Origin: Dipteris shenzhenensis | Lineage: Eukaryota; Polypodiophyta; Polypodiopsida; Gleicheniales | NCBI GenBank assembly: GCA_047967505.1 | Contig: CM106539.1 | DNA: 64,000 nucleotides | Strand: one strand, 5' to 3' | Shown: piece by piece, positions 58,681 to 64,000 of the stretch | Numbering within the stretch: position 1 is the stretch's first letter | How the letters are laid out: every line of letters starts with the position of its first letter | Program-made: the position numbers and the translations under genes | Notes under the pieces: model-generated | What the model was told of the DNA's origin: nothing | The model's database searches: none | The model's input: only the letters and a program-made list of their open reading frames with translations

Positions 58681-58754
58681 CAGCCTTCCGCATGGGCAGC
58701 ATGCAGACTCCAAAGGCTTGCCACTAGGGTCGGTGATGCTCCTAGGCTACCTCA

Positions 58755-58798
58755 CCAAGCCTAATACCAAGCCTACCTTATCTTGGTATTAGGCTTGG
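58755..58798. repeat. Perfect 17-bp inverted repeat (hairpin)
   Basis: CCAAGCCTAATACCAAG (58755-58771), a 10-base loop, and CTTGGTATTAGGCTTGG (58782-58798). It may be a MITE end, an element boundary or a transcript hairpin; no following U-tract supports a bacterial-type terminator. Confidence 0.85.
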
Positions 58799-58809
58799 GT
58801 GGCCCTTTT

Positions 58810-60930
58810 TCCCCCACAAAAGGGAGATTTCACTATTGGAGGCCATATCATATGTTTCCCTTACTCAAATTTAACCAAAATGTTTTCCTCTTATTCATCA
58901 TGCAGAGGACTAAAAATATTGACATTTTTGAAATGTTTGGTCATGTTTGAGAATTACTAGATTTATTTTTAATATTCTTTGTTGATCCTCTAAGGAGTAA
59001 AAGTAAAAATTAAACTTCAATCTTCCTAAATCTAACCGTTGGATTTGGGATTTGATGATTCAACCACACACCCTTATGTGCCTACTAACCTTCCACCGAA
59101 TTGGATTTGCTTAATTATTCAAAATACTAAAAAAATGTGGTGTGCTACTAAAATGCATGTATTTTATGACTTTATTTATTATAAATAATTATTTATAATT
59201 AGATAAATCATTCAAAAAATTACTAATAAATCAAGTTAAGCTCTACATAATGCAAAGAAACCACTTACAAAGTTTCAATAACATTTAATCTAAAATGAGT
59301 GAGAAATTTAGAATTTAATATGACACTCTCTGTTTGTGACAAACGTGTGACCACCCTGGAACCATGCCGTGTGACACAAAGAAATTTTTTGTGTGTGCAT
59401 CGAATTTTCGATCAAACTATACGATTCTGTGCACAATAGCAAGTGTGATGTTGTGTTAGAAGACTTCAAAGACTAGATCCATAGGGAAGTAGGTGAGATT
59501 TGCATTTTTGTGTGCTAAAAAGCTTGTTTTTTCACCTCCTAAGGATTGGGGAGTGAACAAAAAGTGGACACCCTTAGCTTGCTACTTCCCCTAGGCATAG
59601 TTTTCTGATTTTATTTTTGAACAGTCATTAGGATGTCCATCAACTTTTGTCATATCCTACTTTATTGAACTGAGATTGAACTGATATACAAATTGGACAG
59701 ATTATAGTTGCCCTCTCCTTGATAAGCAAGGAGAATGAAGTTTAGATAATAAAGATTAGATCCATGATCACATATAGAGGGAGGTACAACTTATATAGTT
59801 TGTGAAGTTAGTACATTAAGAGGGAAATTGTGAACCTAATGGAGCTATATGGACCTTGTATACTGAAGTTAAGGGGGCTTGTGTTGCAGCAATAAACTGA
59901 AATACATGTGAAGCATATAGAGGTTATCTCCTGAGTTAACATTGATACAAATAGTTGAGATATGGACCCCTTATGTTGAATACGATATTCAGTCTAGAGT
60001 TCTGATTGGCAATATCTTTTTTACTATCCTTTATGGAATTTTTTTTGACCATTTACTGAAGATTTTTACTGCCATTTACAAAGGAGTGTTATTGACATCT
60101 ATGAAGTACTCCTGAACTGCAAGTGCCATAATGAAATTAAATGCAAATAAAGTTGGGTGACAAGGATAACAATCGTGTGCTAGCATGGAGGCCTGCAGTC
60201 CCACATAAAAGGGTCCTGGTCCTAACTTGCCCTTTTTGTGGATGGATGTAGGTGAGTTGGCACATTTCTCATTCAGATTTGTTGATGATGTTTGTTGAAG
60301 ATGACACTGGCACACTTTATACTACCGGCGGGATGGATAGATGCATATGATCATCCTATGATAGTGGTTGATGTTTTGGTTATAATTTTTGGCTAATACT
60401 AAGAATTTTGGGAGTAGATTGCCCTTTGTATGGGTATACTATAAACATGGAATTTTGAATCAATTCAGTGATCTACAACTATTGTTGTGATTTTACAAGT
60501 TTTTGGGTGAGACAGTAGTTTTTATCTTAAAACCTTCGAGTAAATTTGATAGTATGGATTATTGGAATGAAGGGGGACTGAGAATGAAGGAATGGAGTGA
60601 GAATGAAGGAATGGAGACACCTTGTACTTTCCTTTTTGGAATTATATTTAGTTGTTAATACTACGGAATCTTTACCTTCAGCAATGTCAATCTAATGATC
60701 TATAATACTATTTGATCCAGTCATATGGGGAAGAGTAGGACTTGGGATTTAAGGGAATTTGGATAATTCCATGATAAAAAGGGAGTTTGATTCCTGTAAT
60801 TAGAAACAGTGAAGTTAAAGTTGTGCAATGAAATAATGAAATGAATGATTTAAAGATATTAAAGTTATACGATTTTGAATGTATCAAGGTTATGGGGATG
60901 GGATATGAAGTAGAGTAGTAGAGATATAGG
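58810..60930. other. AT-rich region without recognisable gene
   Basis: No frame above 80 codons has protein-like composition, and I see no LTR, PBS or tandem array. A small GGAATGAA/GAATGAAGG duplication lies at 60563-60610. Confidence 0.6.
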
Positions 60931-60936
60931 TTGAAA

Positions 60937-61031
60937 CACACACAGACACACACACGGGTGTGTGGCTACACATAGATACAAGCACATACGTGGCTACACA
61001 CACACACACATACACACACACACACACACAT
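60937..61031. repeat. (CA)n microsatellite, interrupted
   Basis: ACACACACAG and CACACACACA runs at 60937-60955 and 60998-61031, separated by GTGGCTACACATAGATACA words. Confidence 0.9.
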
Positions 61032-61480
61032 GTATCTATTCCATTTTTTAAGAAAGTGTTGCCAGGTGGTAGGAGAAACTAGAGTGGAGGGGGAGTTGAG
61101 AGAGTTGCCATGTGGAGACCCAAGGATATCCTTCGTCCCTCCACATGGAGAGCAAAGGAAGACGCTTCCTTGCACTTTTAGAGCTCCACATGGCATGCCT
61201 CCCTCTTATAAAACTAGCTAGAAAATTAACTCTAGAACTCACGTGGTGCAATTTCAGCTTGGAACAAGGTCTTGGACAAAATTGTAGCAAGGTGGCAAAT
61301 GTGGGACAAGTGCTCAAGAAAATGTGGGACAATTGCTTGGGCAAAGACATGACAACATGTCATAGGATTGCATAGACAAAGAGCTTGGCATACATTGAAA
61401 CGTGGACAAGGGGTTGATGTAGATTGTAGAAAGAGCTAAAAAGAGGTAGATTGACAGGTAGTGTCAGACCACCATATATT

Positions 61481-61505
61481 CTCTCTCTCTCTCTCTCTCT
61501 CTCTC
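61481..61505. repeat. (CT)n microsatellite
   Basis: About 12 CT units. Confidence 0.9.
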
Positions 61506-61576
61506 ATATTATATATTATCTTTAACTTAATATATGTTATAATATTTAATATTTAATATTTAATCTGCAAAAGTTA

Positions 61577-61998
61577 TTGGAAGTGGTAGAACAAAGGGAC
61601 CAAGATAGAATGATAACAGTAGAGGGTGGAAATGGTGAGATTAAATCAAGAACACATGCTAAGGCTTCAGCCTCCAAAGACAACTCTTATTACATTTCTT
61701 TAGAAGAATACACGATAGATCTTGCAACTTTCACAAGTAGCACCTTTGTAGCTAGTGCCTCACACCTTTGTAGCTAGTGCCTCCCACAATCATTCATTTT
61801 GCTAAGGCACATGATGACTTTCAATTTGACAACAAATTTTATGATCCACATAGCAAAAGTTGGCCTTTACCTGAAATTCTGCCTTTAATCAAGCTACGTA
61901 CTACATTGGAATCTGGATTAAGAGTTCAACAAGCCTGGTTCAAAAGTTCTACAGTGGGAGGAGATTTCCTTAGCTATGTTTGCACAAGGTATAGCTAG
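61577..61998 (+). pseudogene. Possible coding remnant of unknown function
   Basis: Two adjacent frames, 61577-61777 (KASASKDNSYYISLEEYTID) and 61777-61998 (IIHFAKAHDDFQFDNKFYDP, SWPLPEILPLIKLRTTLESG), look like one protein split by a shift near 61775, where CACACCTTTGTAGCTAGTGCCTC is also partly duplicated. No family is recognised. Confidence 0.35.
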
Positions 61999-62221
61999 AC
62001 CTAATCTACGAAATGCAAGGAGAACTCGGAGAACATCAACAAATACTTCAAAAAGGCCAACCAGAATAGCAAAAGATAGCTCGAGAATATAGCGGCATGC
62101 CCTTATTCATCATCTTGATGCCCTCTACAAGGAACGAGTGTTGGGTGGCTCGCACAACAAGCAACTTGAAACCCTCTACTTTACTCTTCCTTCAATATTC
62201 TCTATTCTAATTTATATATCT

Positions 62222-62630
62222 AGGAAGTCAAGAACGTTGCGTCAGATTTTGGTTTGGTGATGACTGGTGTTTTGGAGGAGTTGATACTATATGAGATAGA
62301 AGCGTAGCAGTATATGGCTCTCGTGGTATGGGATGGCACACAACAATACGTCATACAAATCAAAAAGGTGCAGAAAAAACTCCAGCGTTGCACTGCATGT
62401 CATCTCATGAGATCTGTAGAAATTCAGTTGAAATGACTCAAATATCTTTCATGTTGCAGCCTAATGTGGCAAGCCAAAGAATAGAATCAACGAGGTTGAT
62501 TGGCCTATCTACATCGTCCAATTCAAACGTTAGCACCTTTGATTTGCTTATTACGCTCTTTTCATTGTGCACGGTGAAATTTCCATGTTTGAGTTTTGTA
62601 AAAGGGACTCCTCCCTACACTCATCTGTGA
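62222..62630 (+). pseudogene. Possible coding remnant of unknown function
   Basis: A frame with one TGA (62304-62306) reads SQERCVRFWFGDDW, CFGGVDTI, VAVYGSRGMGWHTTIRHTNQ and SSHEICRNSVEMTQISFMLQ. Composition is protein-like, but no family is recognised. Confidence 0.3.
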
Positions 62631-62681
62631 GATGACATGATAGACCTATCGTTGGAATCTGTCACCATATCCACCAGTGAC

Positions 62682-62693
62682 TTTAGAGAGAGA

Positions 62694-62729
<36 letters not shown>

Positions 62730-62792
62730 TGTACATACATATATATTGTATGTATATATAGATATGTATATATATATATATATATATATGTA

Positions 62793-62835
<43 letters not shown>

Positions 62836-62940
62836 GTATGTACATATATATATAAATATGTATATATATATATACACACATATCTATATATATATGTACA
62901 TATATGTATATATATATATATATACATATATAATAATAAT
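62682..62940. repeat. (GA)n then (TA)n/(TG)n compound microsatellite
   Basis: GA repeats at about 62688-62728, then TATATA with interspersed TGTA to 62935. All Tyr/Ile-rich open frames here are artefacts. Confidence 0.95.
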
Positions 62941-63134
62941 TTCACCCATTAACGACGGGGTCTGAAAACTTGGAATTTCAATTCTTTAAATTAAAGAATT
63001 TTTAAGATCCCACTTTGAGACCCTACGGAGCGGGTCTCTAGTCCGTCATAGACGGGTCACCTTACTCGTGAGGGCAAAAGGTGAGTCAGCTTCTTTCTTT
63101 TCAAGATAAAATACTTCCACCTTGTAAAGTGAGA

Positions 63135-64000
63135 TTAGGATGAGGCGAATGTGGTGTAGGCGTTGAAGTCATAGGTGGTGATGTGGTTGGAGATGGGAAG
63201 GGCACCCGTGAGAGACAAGACAGGGACATTGTTCCGGCTCAAGGAAGCCTTCTGGATGCCTTCGTTGAACGCCATGCTCACCGTTACAATGCCAGGCCCA
63301 ACATTTGCGAAGTTCTGCGTCTTCGCTCCCGACTCCAACGTGATCGTAGCTGCAGCTTTCAGCTTCCCTGTCACGTACAGCTTGTCATCCAAATACTGCG
63401 CATTCTTCACCACCCCCACCGCATCGTTGCTGGCCACTGCGTTCTTGCTGTGCTTGTAGTACACCATGTATAGCTCATCCTTCGTCGCCTGCGGCTCTAC
63501 TCCACTCTTGAACCATTGCACGTAATGCGAGCCTAGCTCCAAAAATGCTTGGTGAGGATCGCCCATATCGTTCCAGTCCGTCTCCACTGGCCCCCAGCTG
63601 CTTCCCACCGGCGTCACGTAATGCCTCTCTGCCCAGTCGTTCCAAGATACTATCTCCACCAGTTGCACGCTCGAGGCCACCAGTTGCCCCCACCTCGTCA
63701 TCCATAGCCCCGCCCCTTTGTAGTTGCCTTTCACTTGATTTGAAGCGGTCGTGTGCGTGAAGAACCAGGGGCTCACGCTCGCCATGTATATAATTTTCGC
63801 TTGCGCGCACGCTGCAAGATACGCCTGGTCGTTGCTGTCTGACGGCGTATTATAATCTCCGTTCGCATATGGCCACGCCGATGTATCCCAGGCAAATAGG
63901 CCGTTCAGGATTGAGCTGTATTGGCTGATTACGCCGGCGACGCTAGATTTTGTCCCGTCGGTAGGAAAGAAGGGCACGAAGAAGATGCTGCCGCTAAACG
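63135..64000 (-). CDS. GH71 alpha-1,3-glucanase (mutanase-type), 3' part, runs off the window
   Basis: An uninterrupted minus frame ends at TAA 63135-63137 and stays open through 64000, so about 288 C-terminal residues are visible. GH71 enzymes hydrolyse alpha-1,3-glucan, a fungal cell-wall polymer. Family features seen: FFPTDGTK at the visible start, MASVSPWFFTHT, GLWMTRWGQL and VEIVSWNDWAERHYV (the W-N-D core expected near the active site), then HQAFLELGSHYVQWFKSG and a C-terminal beta-rich region (KLYVTGKLKAAATITLESGA). GC content is clearly higher than in the neighbouring DNA and no intron is visible. GH71 is mainly a fungal family, so horizontal transfer into a plant lineage is plausible; contamination or misassembly is the alternative. 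Confidence 0.85.
   Translation of the reverse strand, partial: FSGSIFFVPFFPTDGTKSSVAGVISQYSSILNGLFAWDTSAWPYANGDYNTPSDSNDQAYLAACAQAKIIYMASVSPWFFTHTTASNQVKGNYKGAGLWMTRWGQLVASSVQLVEIVSWNDWAERHYVTPVGSSWGPVETDWNDMGDPHQAFLELGSHYVQWFKSGVEPQATKDELYMVYYKHSKNAVASNDAVGVVKNAQYLDDKLYVTGKLKAAATITLESGAKTQNFANVGPGIVTVSMAFNEGIQKASLSRNNVPVLSLTGALPISNHITTYDFNAYTTFASS

Noticed and set aside
58755-58798. Rho-independent terminator
   Set aside because: A perfect stem, but there is no U-tract and the genome is eukaryotic.
62621-62952. Tyr/Ile-rich frames suggesting membrane peptides
   Set aside because: Translations of (TA)n and (TG)n microsatellite DNA.
63475-63810. Arg/Gly-rich frame antisense-shifted within the GH71 gene
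   Set aside because: A shadow frame of GC-rich coding DNA; the GH71 frame carries the family motifs.

Overview
This is eukaryotic nuclear DNA, almost certainly from a land plant with a large, repeat-rich genome. The evidence is several Ty1/Copia elements primed by initiator-Met tRNA (TGGTATCAGAGC), Arabidopsis-type telomere motifs (TTTAGGG) inside a satellite, short GT-AG introns, TATA boxes and long microsatellites. A seed-free plant such as a fern is my best guess, because of a fungal-type GH71 gene and non-LTR-like RT remnants; the sequence alone does not prove this. There are no bacterial operons, and nearly every coding region is a decayed pseudogene or transposon remnant.

Layout. 0-3 kb: two decayed Copia 5' ends in opposite orientation. 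3.8-6.4 kb: two unrecognised broken plant genes, one with a well-supported 155-bp intron. 6.65-7.64 kb (minus): a pseudogene with a histone H3 fold and a long non-canonical tail, possibly related to CENH3. 8.2-13.26 kb: a Copia insertion with a 5-bp target duplication whose pol centre is replaced by an inverted copy of its own 5' end. Half of it plus 3.4 kb of flank is tandemly duplicated (10.2-16.6 and 16.6-22.0 kb); one copy carries a later 1.03-kb insertion. 22.25-26.0 kb (minus): a large unrecognised degenerate gene. 26.25-27.89 kb: an unusual reverse transcriptase of Penelope-like/RVT type, interrupted by a Copia element (27.89-33.53 kb) that carries a 296-bp MITE-like insert. 34.6-35.55 kb: a coding remnant cut off by a satellite.

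35.56-41.8 kb is a 181-bp satellite organised as three-monomer, 545-bp higher-order repeats. 42.6-49.2 kb holds a duplicated TATA/leader/splice-donor module; one copy leads into a G-rich block and the other into a GA-rich block, both studded with the same GGCCGYGGCC palindrome, ending at a small exon. 49.1-50.8 kb is an AT-rich ~205-bp tandem repeat.

51.78-53.69 kb is a RING-H2 protein pseudogene, facing a transposase-like pseudogene (57.93-56.65 kb, minus). Between them lies a ~179-bp satellite with embedded TTTAGGG tracts. Upstream of the transposase are five copies of a 14-16-bp palindrome. 58.8-62.95 kb is mostly unassigned, with CA, TC, GA and TA microsatellites. The window ends in the 3' part of an open, GC-rich GH71 alpha-1,3-glucanase gene (minus strand), the only apparently intact protein-coding gene.

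The genes do not form a pathway. The coherent story is layered mobile-element activity and satellite growth, with decay dominated by TAG and TGA nonsense codons.
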